From: Streptomyces sp. AV19
Lineage (GTDB): Bacteria; Actinomycetota; Actinomycetes; Streptomycetales; Streptomycetaceae
Length of the DNA: 64,000 nt
Direction: 5' to 3'
Assembly: GCF_015999245.1 (NCBI RefSeq)
Contig: NZ_JAEAMR010000022.1
Coordinates: forward strand, 575,991 to 639,990
How positions within the stretch are numbered: position 1 is the stretch's first letter; the number at the start of each line of letters is the position of its first letter. Position numbers and translations under genes: made by a program. The notes below the pieces were generated by a model that searched no databases, was not told the DNA's origin, and saw only the letters and a program-made list of their open reading frames with translations. This document shows, in pieces, positions 1 through 7,557 of this stretch.

Positions 1-640
1 GCTGGGTGCCGCCGGTCAGCTGCCCGATCTCGTGGATGCCCGCGAAGTTCTGGATGGCGCCGCAGGCGACCAGCACCAGCGCGCCGATCACCGAGATCGG
101 GATCAGGATCCGGACGGTGCCGCGCACCAGGTCGGCCCAGAAGTTGCCGAGTTCACCGGTGCGCGAGCGGGCGAAGCCCCGGACGAGGGCGATGGCGACG
201 GCCATGCCGACGGCGGCGGAGACGAAGTTCTGCACCGCCAGGCCCAGCGTCTGGACGGCGTGGCCCATGGCCTGCTCGCCCGAGTACGACTGCCAGTTGG
301 TGTTGGCGACGAACGAGGCTGCGGTGTTGAACGCCTGGTCCGGGCCGATCGCCGTGAAACCCAGCGACAGGGAGTGCGGGAGCACGCCCTGGATCCGCTG
401 GAGCAGGTAGAGGAAGAGGATGCTCGCGAGCGAGAAGGCCAGGACGCCGCGCAGATAGGCGGGCCAGCGCATCTCGGCGGACGGGTTGGCGCCGATGAGG
501 CGGTAGATCCACTTCTCGGTGCGCAGGTGCTTCTCGGAGCTGTAGACGCGGGCCATGTAGTCGCCGAGCGGGCGGTAGACCAGCGCCAGCGCCGCGACGA
601 GCGCGGTGAGCTGGAGGACTCCGGAGAGGACGGGGCTCAT
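1..640 (-). CDS. kdpA: Potassium-transporting ATPase subunit KdpA (N-terminal part, runs off the window)
   Basis: K+-binding and translocating subunit of the high-affinity Kdp P-type ATPase in the cytoplasmic membrane. The 213 visible residues start MSPVLSGVLQLTAL and carry the family stretch FNTAASFVANTNWQ followed by QNFVSAAVGMAVA and several hydrophobic segments. The family is about 550 residues, so more than half the gene lies beyond base 1. The ATG at 640 lies 8 bases past the kdpF stop. It is the third gene of a leftward operon whose first two genes encode tiny membrane peptides, and kdpB and kdpC should follow outside the window. Identification rests on sequence pattern and operon context. 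Confidence 0.95.
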   Translation of the reverse strand, partial: MSPVLSGVLQLTALVAALALVYRPLGDYMARVYSSEKHLRTEKWIYRLIGANPSAEMRWPAYLRGVLAFSLASILFLYLLQRIQGVLPHSLSLGFTAIGPDQAFNTAASFVANTNWQSYSGEQAMGHAVQTLGLAVQNFVSAAVGMAVAIALVRGFARSRTGELGNFWADLVRGTVRILIPISVIGALVLVACGAIQNFAGIHEIGQLTGGTQ

Positions 641-648
641 GTCTGTGC

Positions 649-738
649 TCAGAACCTCTCCGGGAAAACGAGGGCGAGGACCAGGTAGCCCAGGAGGGCG
701 ACGGCCACGACCAGGCCGACGATGTTCTCGATGCTCAC
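649..738 (-). CDS. kdpF: KdpF-like 29-residue membrane peptide
   Basis: A 29-residue ORF (VSIENIVGLVVAVALLGYLV, then LALVFPERF) forming one membrane helix, placed directly before kdpA as KdpF is in other bacteria. KdpF is known as a small stabilising subunit of the Kdp complex. The GTG start overlaps the stop of the preceding 27-residue gene in a GTGA junction, which suggests translational coupling. The C-terminal end LALVFPERF is typical of KdpF peptides (usually ending in P-E-R/K-F). It is too short for ordinary gene finding and is easily missed. Confidence 0.88.
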   Translation of the reverse strand: MSIENIVGLVVAVALLGYLVLALVFPERF

Positions 739-818
739 AGCTTCGTCACCCCCTTGGCGACGAGAGCCACCAGCGCGAAGACCGCGACACAGGTGACGAC
801 GAAGGCCACGTCGGCCAT
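735..818 (-). CDS. 27-residue single-helix membrane peptide leading the kdp operon
   Basis: A tiny ORF, MADVAFVVTCVAVFALVALV then AKGVTKL, starting with ATG at 818 and ending in a GTGA overlap with kdpF. It is almost entirely one hydrophobic helix with a short basic tail. The position and tight coupling argue that it is translated. I recall similar short hydrophobic ORFs before kdpF in other Streptomyces, but I cannot verify that here. It could be an extra Kdp accessory peptide or a leader peptide. No function is assigned. Confidence 0.6.
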   Translation of the reverse strand: MADVAFVVTCVAVFALVALVAKGVTKL

Positions 819-969
819 CGTGTGCTCCTAGAGAGTCGGACAGAAACGGACCTCTAGAGGAAACATCCCTTACCGACCGGTACAGCGTTCGTTGACGCCT
901 CCCTTACGGCCATTAGCGCCCCCTTGACGAGATCCATACGGGAACGTCCAGGACCTGCGAAAACGCCAA
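819..969 (-). promoter_or_regulatory. Probable kdp promoter region
   Basis: This is the upstream region of the leftward kdp operon. On the minus strand the octamer GTAAGGGA occurs twice, at 866-873 and 900-907, a spacing of 34 bp. Direct repeats upstream of kdp are where a response regulator such as KdpE would bind, but I cannot match these to a known KdpE consensus. No clear -10/-35 pair was assigned. Confidence 0.3.
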
Positions 970-1002
970 CGGGCCGGAACCCCGGCTAAGGGTTCCGGCC
1001 CG
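970..1002 (-). terminator. Hairpin terminator after the DUF3710 gene
   Basis: Perfect 12-bp inverted repeat (CGGGCCGGAACC at 970-981 and its complement at 991-1002) with a 9-base loop. It lies downstream of the leftward DUF3710 gene and before the kdp promoter region. There is no strong T-run, as is usual for Streptomyces terminators. Confidence 0.7.
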
Positions 1003-1075
1003 GCGGAAGGGCACAATCCGGCCGCTGGAGGCCGGTGTTCGGGCCGCTGGGAGCGCGTGCCCGGCTACGGTGGGG

Positions 1076-1843
1076 TCAGCGGACCTCGGAGATCTCCGGG
1101 CCCCGCTGGAGGCGCTCCACGCCCCCCGCGAAGCGCGACTGGCCCTCCTCTTGGAGGCCCTCGGCGACCATCTGGGCGTCGTCGGGCAGCTTGAGGACGA
1201 TCGGGTCACGCGGGGCCATCGGGGACTCGCCGCGCACGACGACCGTGTCCCGGAAGATCTGCTCCAGCAGACCCGCCGTCTGCGGCTGCACGGCGCCCTG
1301 GCCCGAGATCACGCCGCGCAGGAACCAGCGCGGACCGTCGCAGCCCACGAAGCGCACCAGCTGCACGCCGTTCGTCCCGTCGGGCAGGGCGACGGGCACC
1401 TGGGCCCGCAGCTCCCAGCCCAGCGGGCCCTGCACCTCGTCCACGACACCGCCCTGCTGGGTGATGCCGGCCGCGATCTCGTCGCGGACCTCGTGCCAGA
1501 TGCCCTCGCGCTTGGGGGCGGCGAAGGCCTGCAGCTGCACGGCGCTGTCGCGCAGCACCACGGTCGCGGCGACGATCGCGTCCCCCGCGACCTCGACCCG
1601 CAGCTCCATGCCCTCGACCCCGGGCACGTAGATCCCGCCCAGGTCGACGCGGCCCTCGGCGGCCTCGTGCACCTCGGAGACGTCCCACGGCCCGTCGGGA
1701 CGGGGCTCGGGCTCCAGGCGCACCCGGTGCGCCTCGGCGTCCTCCACGTCCTCGTCGGCGAGGGAGTCCTCCGTCTGCTCGGAGGTCACGTCGTCGATCA
1801 GTTCGACGGCGTCCTCGCTGCGCTTGCGGCGACGACCGAACAC
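1076..1843 (-). CDS. DUF3710 family conserved actinobacterial protein
   Basis: A 255-residue protein starting VFGRRRKRSEDAVEL, with an acidic N-terminal tail (about residues 10-45) and a compact domain containing DLGGIYVPGVEGMELRVEV and PRWFLRGVISG. This pattern is typical of DUF3710, a family restricted to actinobacteria with no established function. The GTG at 1843 is chosen because GGAAGGA precedes it by 7 bases; an in-frame longer reading overlaps dut. It follows dut by one base, so dut, this gene and the upstream thioesterase-like gene look like one transcript. A hairpin terminator follows it. Confidence 0.85.
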   Translation of the reverse strand: MFGRRRKRSEDAVELIDDVTSEQTEDSLADEDVEDAEAHRVRLEPEPRPDGPWDVSEVHEAAEGRVDLGGIYVPGVEGMELRVEVAGDAIVAATVVLRDSAVQLQAFAAPKREGIWHEVRDEIAAGITQQGGVVDEVQGPLGWELRAQVPVALPDGTNGVQLVRFVGCDGPRWFLRGVISGQGAVQPQTAGLLEQIFRDTVVVRGESPMAPRDPIVLKLPDDAQMVAEGLQEEGQSRFAGGVERLQRGPEISEVR

Positions 1844-1844
1844 G

Positions 1845-2342
1845 TCACTGTCCTTCCCGGTCAGAGGCGACCGAAGCGAATCCATGCCCCACGGCGTCGT
1901 GGCCCCCGGTGGACCCGAAGCCCCCTTCGCCCCGCGCCGAGCCGGGAAGCTCCGCAACCTCGTGGAAGCGGACCTTCTCGACCTGCTGGACAACCAATTG
2001 GGCGACGCGGTCGAACCGCTCGAACCGCACGCTCTCGCGCGGGTCCAGATTGACCACAATCACCTTGATCTCTCCACGGTACCCGGCATCGATGGTCCCC
2101 GGGGCATTCACCATCGAGACCCCGCAGCGGGCGGCGAGGCCGGAACGCGGGTGCACGAAGGCCGCATACCCGTCGGGCAGCGCGATCGACACCCCGGTGG
2201 GCAGCACGGCCCGCTCGCCCGGGGCGAGCACGGCGGCCTCGGTGGTCACCAGGTCGCACCCGGCGTCGCCGGGGTGGGCGTAGGCGGGAAGCGGTACCTC
2301 GGGATCGATCCGGTGGATCAGGACGTCGACGGGCTGACGCAT
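1845..2342 (-). CDS. dut: Deoxyuridine 5'-triphosphate nucleotidohydrolase (dUTPase)
   Basis: Hydrolyses dUTP to dUMP and pyrophosphate, keeping uracil out of DNA and feeding thymidylate synthesis. The 165-residue protein shows all five trimeric dUTPase motifs in order: AGCDLVT, PRSGLA, the GTIDAGYRGEIKVIVVNL stretch with its conserved Asp and Tyr, RVAQLVVQ, and the glycine-rich C-terminal RGEGGFGSTG arm that closes over the active site. The length is normal for the family. The ATG at 2342 overlaps the stop of the upstream thioesterase-like gene by one base (TGATG), which points to coupled translation. Confidence 0.96.
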   Translation of the reverse strand: MRQPVDVLIHRIDPEVPLPAYAHPGDAGCDLVTTEAAVLAPGERAVLPTGVSIALPDGYAAFVHPRSGLAARCGVSMVNAPGTIDAGYRGEIKVIVVNLDPRESVRFERFDRVAQLVVQQVEKVRFHEVAELPGSARGEGGFGSTGGHDAVGHGFASVASDREGQ

Positions 2343-2926
2343 CAGGGGTTCACCTCGAAGGCTCGCATGACCTTCATCTGGTCGGGATCGGAGAGCGCCG
2401 CCCTGATCTCGGCGGGGCGGCCGTTGTTGACGAAGTGCTCCATCTTGACCTCGATGAACACCGCGTCGGCGCGGACCGCGACCGGCCCCTCGGGGCCGCC
2501 GATCCGGCCGGTGGCCGTGCAGTAGATCTTGCGGCCGTGCACGGCGGACACCTCGGCGTCCAGGTGCAGCACGGTGTCCACGGGGACGGGCAGCGCGAAG
2601 TCCGTCTCCAGCCGGCCGGTCACCGCGATGACGCGGGTCAGCCAGTTCAGCGACCCCAGCGTCTCGTCCAGCGCCGTCGCCAGCACTCCGCCGTGCGCCA
2701 GACCGGGGGCTCCCTGGTGGGCCTCCCTGACCCGGAACTCGGCCGTGACGCGCACGCCCTCGCCGGCCCGCACCTCCAGGTGCAGACCGTGCGGGACACC
2801 GCCGCCGCAGCCGAAGCAGTTGTCGTAGTGCGCCCCGATGACCTCGCCCGGCGCGGGGGCCTCGGGATGCCGCACCGGCGGCCGGGCGCCGGCCGGCGGT
2901 GTCAGCGCTGTCGTTCGTCCACTCAC
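2342..2926 (-). CDS. PaaI-like hotdog-fold thioesterase
   Basis: Predicted hotdog-fold acyl-CoA thioesterase, about 194 residues from the GTG at 2926; an ATG at 2956 is possible but has no better ribosome site. Evidence is the HGGVLATALDETLG stretch, which matches the PaaI/4HBT HGG...(D/E) active-site helix, followed by the strands TGRLETDFALPVPVDTVLHLDAEV. An N-terminal CFGCG motif, common in actinobacterial members, could bind a metal. It is the first gene of the unit with dut and the DUF3710 gene. The substrate is unknown. Confidence 0.8.
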   Translation of the reverse strand: MSGRTTALTPPAGARPPVRHPEAPAPGEVIGAHYDNCFGCGGGVPHGLHLEVRAGEGVRVTAEFRVREAHQGAPGLAHGGVLATALDETLGSLNWLTRVIAVTGRLETDFALPVPVDTVLHLDAEVSAVHGRKIYCTATGRIGGPEGPVAVRADAVFIEVKMEHFVNNGRPAEIRAALSDPDQMKVMRAFEVNP

Positions 2927-2985
2927 AGGGGCTGACCTTACCCGCGCGAGCGGCACCCGGTCCCGTCCGTGCCAAGCTTGGGCTC

Positions 2986-3429
2986 ATGCAGCCTTACGAA
3001 GAACGCCTGACCGCGCCCCGATCCTGGTGGGTCGTCGCGGTGCTCGTCGGGATCTCGATGGCCCTGATCACGCTGCCCCTGGGCTCGGTCCCGATGCTCA
3101 CCGGCTTCGTCGCCGGGACGGCCCTGGCCGCGATCGCCGTGAGCTCCTACGGCTCCGCGCGGATCCGGGTGGTGGGCGGCGCCCTCGTCGCCGGGGACGC
3201 GCGGATCCCCGTCGAGGCCCTGGGCGAGGCGCGGGTCCTGGACGCCGAGGAGGCGCGCGCCTGGCGCACGCACAAGGCCGACGTCCGGGCGTTCATGCTG
3301 CTGCGCGGCTACGTGCCGACCGCCGTGCGGATCGAGGTCACGGACCCGGACGACCCGACACCCTACGTCTACCTCTCCACCCGCCACCCCGAGAAGCTGG
3401 CCGCCGCGGTCGCCGCTGTGCGGAGCTAG
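2986..3429 (+). CDS. DUF3093 family membrane protein
   Basis: A 147-residue protein starting MQPYEERLTAPRSWW, followed by two hydrophobic segments (about residues 17-60) and a soluble C-terminal half containing DARIPVEALGEARVL and YVYLSTRHPEKLAAAV. This layout fits DUF3093, a family usually found beside dut in actinobacteria, and this gene is divergent from the dut unit. The function is unknown. The end overlaps the convergent neighbour by 4 bases. The ATG at 2986 is used because the hydrophobic segment begins shortly after it and the upstream frame belongs to no other gene. Confidence 0.82.
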   Translation: MQPYEERLTAPRSWWVVAVLVGISMALITLPLGSVPMLTGFVAGTALAAIAVSSYGSARIRVVGGALVAGDARIPVEALGEARVLDAEEARAWRTHKADVRAFMLLRGYVPTAVRIEVTDPDDPTPYVYLSTRHPEKLAAAVAAVRS

Positions 3430-4256
3430 GGGGCCTCGGGGGCGGGCAGCTCGTCCCAGGGCACCTGCCGGCGGCGCAGGTCGGTGCGGACCTTGGCGGC
3501 GAGCTTGCGGGTGTCCCGGCGGTTCATCACCGCGCCCACGGTGGCGCCGATCATGAACGGCGCGAGGTTGGGGAGGCTGCGGAAGGTGCGCTTGAGGACC
3601 TGCTGGCGCAGCTCGCGCCGCAGCTGTCCGCCCAGCGCGATGTTGATGGTCTTCGGCGAGGTGACGTCGACCCCGCGTTCGTCGGCCCAGGCGGCGAGGT
3701 AGGCCGTCGAGCGCCGGCGAAGGGTGCCGGGCGCCCGGAGGCCGTAGACCTCGTGCAGCTCGGCGATCAGTTTGAACTCGACGGCCGCGACGCCGACGAT
3801 CTCGGCGGCGAGCTCCGCCGGCATGGCCGGGGGCACCGGCAGCATCGCCGCGGCCCCGATCCCGGCCCCCACGGTGGACGTGCCGTTCGCGGCGCCGGCC
3901 ACCAGCTTGTCGGCGATCTCCTCCGGACCGAGGCCCGGAAACTGGGCCCGCAGGGTGGCGAGATCGCGCACCGGGATCCGCGGGGCGTTCGCGACGATCC
4001 GGTCGGCGACGGCGGTCAGTCCCGCCTTCGCGCCCAGGCTCCAGCGCCGGGCCCGCCCCTGGGAACCCTCATCGGCCGGATTCTCGACGCCGTGGCCGAC
4101 CGCGGCGGCGAGCGAGGCCGTGCGGCCCCGCTCGGCGTTCGTGTCGGCCGCGCCGCCCGATGCGGCCTCCTGCGGCCCCGTGCCGTCCCCCGCCGGCTTC
4201 AGGGCCCGGATGATGCGCCGTGCGCGCCGCTTCCCGAACGATTCCGAGCCTGCCAT
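3426..4256 (-). CDS. Conserved hypothetical protein with glycine-rich hydrophobic core
   Basis: A 276-residue protein with a basic N-terminus (GKRRARRIIRAL), a low-complexity stretch to about residue 70, and a core with ANGTSTVGAGIGAAAMLPVP and FMIGATVGAVMNRRDTR that could insert into or contact the membrane. I do not recognise a named domain with certainty. The ATG at 4256 is used with GAGG 12 bases upstream. A GTG at 4274 would overlap the DUF4193 stop in a GTGA junction and is an equally possible coupled start. It is probably co-transcribed with the DUF4193 gene. Confidence 0.7.
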   Translation of the reverse strand: MAGSESFGKRRARRIIRALKPAGDGTGPQEAASGGAADTNAERGRTASLAAAVGHGVENPADEGSQGRARRWSLGAKAGLTAVADRIVANAPRIPVRDLATLRAQFPGLGPEEIADKLVAGAANGTSTVGAGIGAAAMLPVPPAMPAELAAEIVGVAAVEFKLIAELHEVYGLRAPGTLRRRSTAYLAAWADERGVDVTSPKTINIALGGQLRRELRQQVLKRTFRSLPNLAPFMIGATVGAVMNRRDTRKLAAKVRTDLRRRQVPWDELPAPEAP

Positions 4257-4270
4257 GGCAGACCCGCGCC

Positions 4271-4567
4271 TCACTCGCAGTCGCGGCAGATCGGCTGGCC
4301 GTTCTTCTCGCCGGCCAGCTGGCTGCGGTGGTGCACGAGGAAGCAGCTCATGCAGGTGAACTCGTCGGCCTGCCGGGGCAGGACGCGTACGGAGAGCTCC
4401 TCGTTGGAGAGGTCCGCGCCCGGCAGCTCCAGGCCCTCCACGGCCTCGAACTCGTCGACGTCTACGGCCGAGGCCGACTTGTCGTTCCGGCGGGACTTCA
4501 GTTCCTCGATGCTGTCCTCGTTGACGTCATCGTCGGTCTTGCGTGGGGTGTCGTAATCCGTTGCCAT
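4271..4567 (-). CDS. DUF4193 zinc-ribbon protein
   Basis: A 98-residue acidic protein, MATDYDTPRKTDDDVNEDSI at its start, ending in a probable zinc ribbon (CMSC...CRDC, about residues 74-98). This is the DUF4193 pattern, a small protein conserved across actinobacteria and without a proven role. GGGGGAGAGCGAC precedes the ATG, a strong ribosome site. It is read leftward toward the hypothetical gene at 3426. The 440-base region upstream holds no gene. Confidence 0.85.
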   Translation of the reverse strand: MATDYDTPRKTDDDVNEDSIEELKSRRNDKSASAVDVDEFEAVEGLELPGADLSNEELSVRVLPRQADEFTCMSCFLVHHRSQLAGEKNGQPICRDCE

Positions 4568-5007
4568 GTCGCTCTCCCCCTCTGGGTGTCTGCGGTGTCT
4601 CCAGCGCACGTAACGCGTGAGGAGCCGGACTTGTGCCCGACCCGAGGCGGAGATTTTGCCTCACATCAAGGTCTGTTACTCAATCGACACCCAACCGCAC
4701 ACCTGAAGAGGTGATCGGATCGGGTGGCGAACGGGACCGTACACGGTCCGCAGGCCGCTCGTGGCGGCGCCATCTCCTGTACTTCCCGTGATCAAGACCC
4801 CCGGAAACCCCCATTTTCCCGGCGTTCCAGGGGAGCCTTCGATCACGGAGAGTGGATGGCCGGATGTTGTCCCATGTGATCGATCACACACGACAACAGC
4901 GTCCACCAGACCGGGAAAATTCCGCGCAAAGCGAACCCGTGTCCGCCGTATTCTCGCAGATTTCCCGGGCCCTTTTCCCGCCCGGTGGCGGGGCACCGGG
5001 AAGTCTG
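4568..5007. other. Intergenic region between DUF4193 gene and cutS
   Basis: No convincing gene is present. It contains an inverted repeat GGACCGT-AC-ACGGTCC (4734-4749) and a 14-bp palindrome (4875-4888) described separately. The cutS terminator and the DUF4193 promoter must lie here. Base composition between 4880 and 4980 is lower in G+C than the flanking genes. Confidence 0.6.
4875..4888. promoter_or_regulatory. TGTGATCGATCACA palindrome, Crp-like operator candidate
   Basis: Perfect 14-bp palindrome. The inner GTG-N6-CAC matches the spacing of Crp/Fnr-type half sites described for Streptomyces Crp. It lies about 120 bases past the end of cutS and about 310 bases before the DUF4193 start, so its target is unclear. 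The match is by eye only. Confidence 0.35.
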
Positions 5008-6279
5008 TCAGGTCGGCAGGACGACCCTCATGACCAGGCCGCCGCCCTCCCGGGGCACCGCCGTGATCCGGCCGCCGTGCGCCCGGGCCACCGAGCGGAC
5101 GATGGACAGCCCCAGGCCCACGCCCTTGTCGCTGCCGGTGCGCTCGGTGCGCAGCCTGCGGAAGGGCTCGAAGATGTTGTCCAGCTCGTAGGCGGGCACG
5201 ACCGGGCCGGTGTTCTCCACCACCAGCACCGCCTGCCCCTGCTGCGTCTCGGTGGTGACCTCGACCCAGCCGTCCGGGACGTTGTAGCGGACGGCGTTCT
5301 GCACCAGGTTGAGCGCGATCCGCTCCAGCAGGACGCCGTTGCCCTGCACCACGGCGGGCCGCCGGGTGCCGCGCAGCTCCACGCCCTTGGTCTGGGCCTC
5401 GGTGCGGGCCTGGTCGAGCGCCCGGTCGGCGACCTCCGCGAGGTCCACGGGCTTGCGGTCCACGATCTCGTTGTCGCTGCGGGCCAGCAGCAGCAGGCCC
5501 TCCACCAGCTGCTCGCTGCGCTCGTTGGTGGCGAGCAGGGTCTTGCCCAGCTGCTGGAGCTCCGGCGAGGCGCCGGGGTCCGAGAGGTGCACTTCCAGGA
5601 GCGTGCGGTTGATCGCCAGCGGGGTGCGCAGCTCGTGCGAGGCGTTGGCCACGAAGCGCTGCTGGGCCGTGAAGGCCCGCTCCAGCCGGTCGAGCATCTC
5701 GTCGAAGGTGTCCGACAGCTCCTTGAGCTCGTCGTCCGGGCCACCGAGCTCGATGCGCCGGGTCAGGTCCGTCGCGGCCACCCGGCGGGCGGTCCGCGTG
5801 ATCTTGCCCAGCGGGGACAGGACGCGGCCGGCCATGGCGTAGCCGAAGGCGAAGGCGATCACGGCGAGGCCGAGCAGGGCCAGCAGCGAGCGGCGCAGCA
5901 GGCTGTCCAGGGCCAGGGCGCGCTGGTGGTCGGTGCAGGTCCTGACGCCCTGCATGAACTCGTCCTTGCCGCCCAGGTTGGCGAGATCGGGACAGTTGGT
6001 GGCGACCCGCACTTTGCCCTCGACGAGGCTGAACGGCAGCTCGCTGCCCTGCCGCATCGCGTCCGCGGCCAGCAGATAGATGATCGTCAGCAGCAGGACG
6101 CCGGCCATCAGGAACATCCCGCCGTACAGCAGGGTGAGCCGTATCCGGATGGTGGGCCGCAGCCACGGGAAGGGCCGCACCACCGGCTGGCGGGGGTCCC
6201 AGGCCGGCCTGGGCGGGGAGGACGGCTGAGGGGGCGCCGAGGGGGGCGTGGGCGGGGAGGTGGGGGACGGAGCGGCCAT
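5008..6279 (-). CDS. cutS: Sensor histidine kinase CutS
   Basis: Membrane histidine kinase partner of CutR. The 423 residues comprise a proline-rich cytoplasmic N-terminus (1-45), a first membrane segment (about 47-72), a short extracellular domain with two cysteines (CPDL and RTCTD), a second membrane segment (about 130-152), HAMP, the phospho-acceptor ASHELRTPL, and ATPase boxes NLVQNAVRYN and KGVGLGLSIV. The extracellular cysteine pair could form a redox-sensitive disulfide. It lies 3 bases after cutR. CutRS was first linked to copper metabolism in S. lividans and later to antibiotic production; the gene identity follows from the near-diagnostic CutR beside it. Confidence 0.9.
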   Translation of the reverse strand: MAAPSPTSPPTPPSAPPQPSSPPRPAWDPRQPVVRPFPWLRPTIRIRLTLLYGGMFLMAGVLLLTIIYLLAADAMRQGSELPFSLVEGKVRVATNCPDLANLGGKDEFMQGVRTCTDHQRALALDSLLRRSLLALLGLAVIAFAFGYAMAGRVLSPLGKITRTARRVAATDLTRRIELGGPDDELKELSDTFDEMLDRLERAFTAQQRFVANASHELRTPLAINRTLLEVHLSDPGASPELQQLGKTLLATNERSEQLVEGLLLLARSDNEIVDRKPVDLAEVADRALDQARTEAQTKGVELRGTRRPAVVQGNGVLLERIALNLVQNAVRYNVPDGWVEVTTETQQGQAVLVVENTGPVVPAYELDNIFEPFRRLRTERTGSDKGVGLGLSIVRSVARAHGGRITAVPREGGGLVMRVVLPT

Positions 6280-6282
6280 CGG

Positions 6283-6936
6283 TCAGATCCGGTATCCCGA
6301 GCCGGGGACCGTGACGATCACGGCGGGCTCGCCGAGCTTGCGGCGCAGCGTCATGACGGTGACGCGGACGACGTTGGTGAACGGGTCGGTGTTCTCGTCC
6401 CAGGCCTTCTCCAGCAGCTGCTCCGCGGAGACCACGGCGCCCTCGCTGCGCATGAGCACCTCCAGCACCGCGAACTCCTTCGGTGCCAGCTGCACCTCGC
6501 GGCCGTCGCGGAACACCTCCCGGCGATTGGGATCGAGCCGGATGCCGGCCCGCTCCAGGACGGGCGGCAGGGCGACGGTGGTACGCCGGCCCAGGGCCCG
6601 CACGCGGGCGATCAGCTCGGTGAAGGCGAAGGGCTTGGGGAGGTAGTCGTCGGCGCCGATCTCCAGGCCCTCGACGCGGTCGCTGACGTCGCCGGAGGCG
6701 GTCAGCATCAGGATGCGGGTGGGCAGCTGGAGCTCCACGACCTTGCGGCAGACGTCGTCGCCGTGGACGACGGGCAGGTCGCGGTCGAGGACGACGACGT
6801 CGTAGTCGTTGACGGCGATACGCTCCAGGGCGGCGGCTCCGTCGTACACGACGTCGACGGCCATGGCCTCCCGGCGCAGTCCGGTGGCTACGGCATCGGC
6901 GAGCAGCTGCTCGTCCTCGACGACGAGTACGCGCAC
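6283..6936 (-). CDS. cutR: Response regulator CutR (OmpR family)
   Basis: A 217-residue OmpR-type response regulator, the length I recall for CutR. The receiver domain has the acidic pair in VVEDEQLL, the phospho-acceptor Asp in VVLDRDLP and the conserved Lys in YLPKPFAF. The winged-helix output domain contains APKEFAVLEVLM and ends VIVTVPGSGYRI. The GTG at 6936 follows GGAAGGAAGAGCGCC. It is first in the operon with cutS. Its DNA target in this strain cannot be read from the sequence. Confidence 0.93.
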   Translation of the reverse strand: MRVLVVEDEQLLADAVATGLRREAMAVDVVYDGAAALERIAVNDYDVVVLDRDLPVVHGDDVCRKVVELQLPTRILMLTASGDVSDRVEGLEIGADDYLPKPFAFTELIARVRALGRRTTVALPPVLERAGIRLDPNRREVFRDGREVQLAPKEFAVLEVLMRSEGAVVSAEQLLEKAWDENTDPFTNVVRVTVMTLRRKLGEPAVIVTVPGSGYRI

Positions 6937-7317
6937 GGCGCTCTTCCTTCCGTGTGGGCCCGGTGGGCCAAGGGGTGCGGACGGCCCGTGCGGGCTCTTT
7001 GAGCAGGCTCTGAGCAGGCGCGACGGACCGCGGTGAGTCCCTCCATCGTGCCTCGTCACCCGGTAAACCGGCTGTAAGGGGTCCGGGACGCCCGGTGGGC
7101 AGGGGATTCGCGCCTGTTTGCGGACGGCATGTTTCCGTCCGGACGAGGGTGGGGAAGACGTCTCCACACCCGCGATCACGCCCCTGTACCGCGGTACGCC
7201 CCGACCCGCCGTACCGCTTGGGGTACCACCACGCACGTGATCGTTTCCCGGCCCCGGCCGGGGAGAACCCCCGGCACACCCCCGTGCCAACCGAGCCGAC
7301 CCAGGAGGGGGCGCAGC

Positions 7318-7485
7318 ATGGACGCGTTCACCGCCGGCATTCTGCAGCGCATAGAGAGCACGCGGCAATCTCTCGACCGGGCCCGCCGCAGCGGCGACGA
7401 CTTTCTCATCGACATGGAGCAGTCGCAGCTGGACGACCTGCACCGCCTCGCGGCGGAGCACGGTGTCGAGGTCAGCGCCGCCTGA
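7318..7485 (+). CDS. 55-residue conserved small protein
   Basis: A small acidic protein, MDAFTAGILQRIESTRQSLD at its start, predicted almost wholly helical and probably a short coiled coil. The ribosome site CAGGAGGGGG lies 5 bases before the ATG, making translation very likely. It is read divergently from cutRS; the intergenic region holds the palindrome GTACCGCGGTAC at 7186-7197. I recall an equivalent small gene beside cutRS in other Streptomyces. No function is known. Confidence 0.8.
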   Translation: MDAFTAGILQRIESTRQSLDRARRSGDDFLIDMEQSQLDDLHRLAAEHGVEVSAA

Positions 7486-7511
7486 CCCCTGACCGGTCCC
7501 GAGGTACGCCA

Positions 7512-7544
7512 GGGCGCCCCGGTGCGATCCGCACCGGGGCGCCC
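7512..7544. terminator. Bidirectional hairpin terminator
   Basis: Perfect 15-bp stem (GGGCGCCCCGGTGCG and its complement) with a 3-base loop, between the convergent 55-residue gene and the inositol phosphatase gene. It can serve both directions. Confidence 0.85.
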
Positions 7545-7557
7545 GTCCGTCTCCGGG

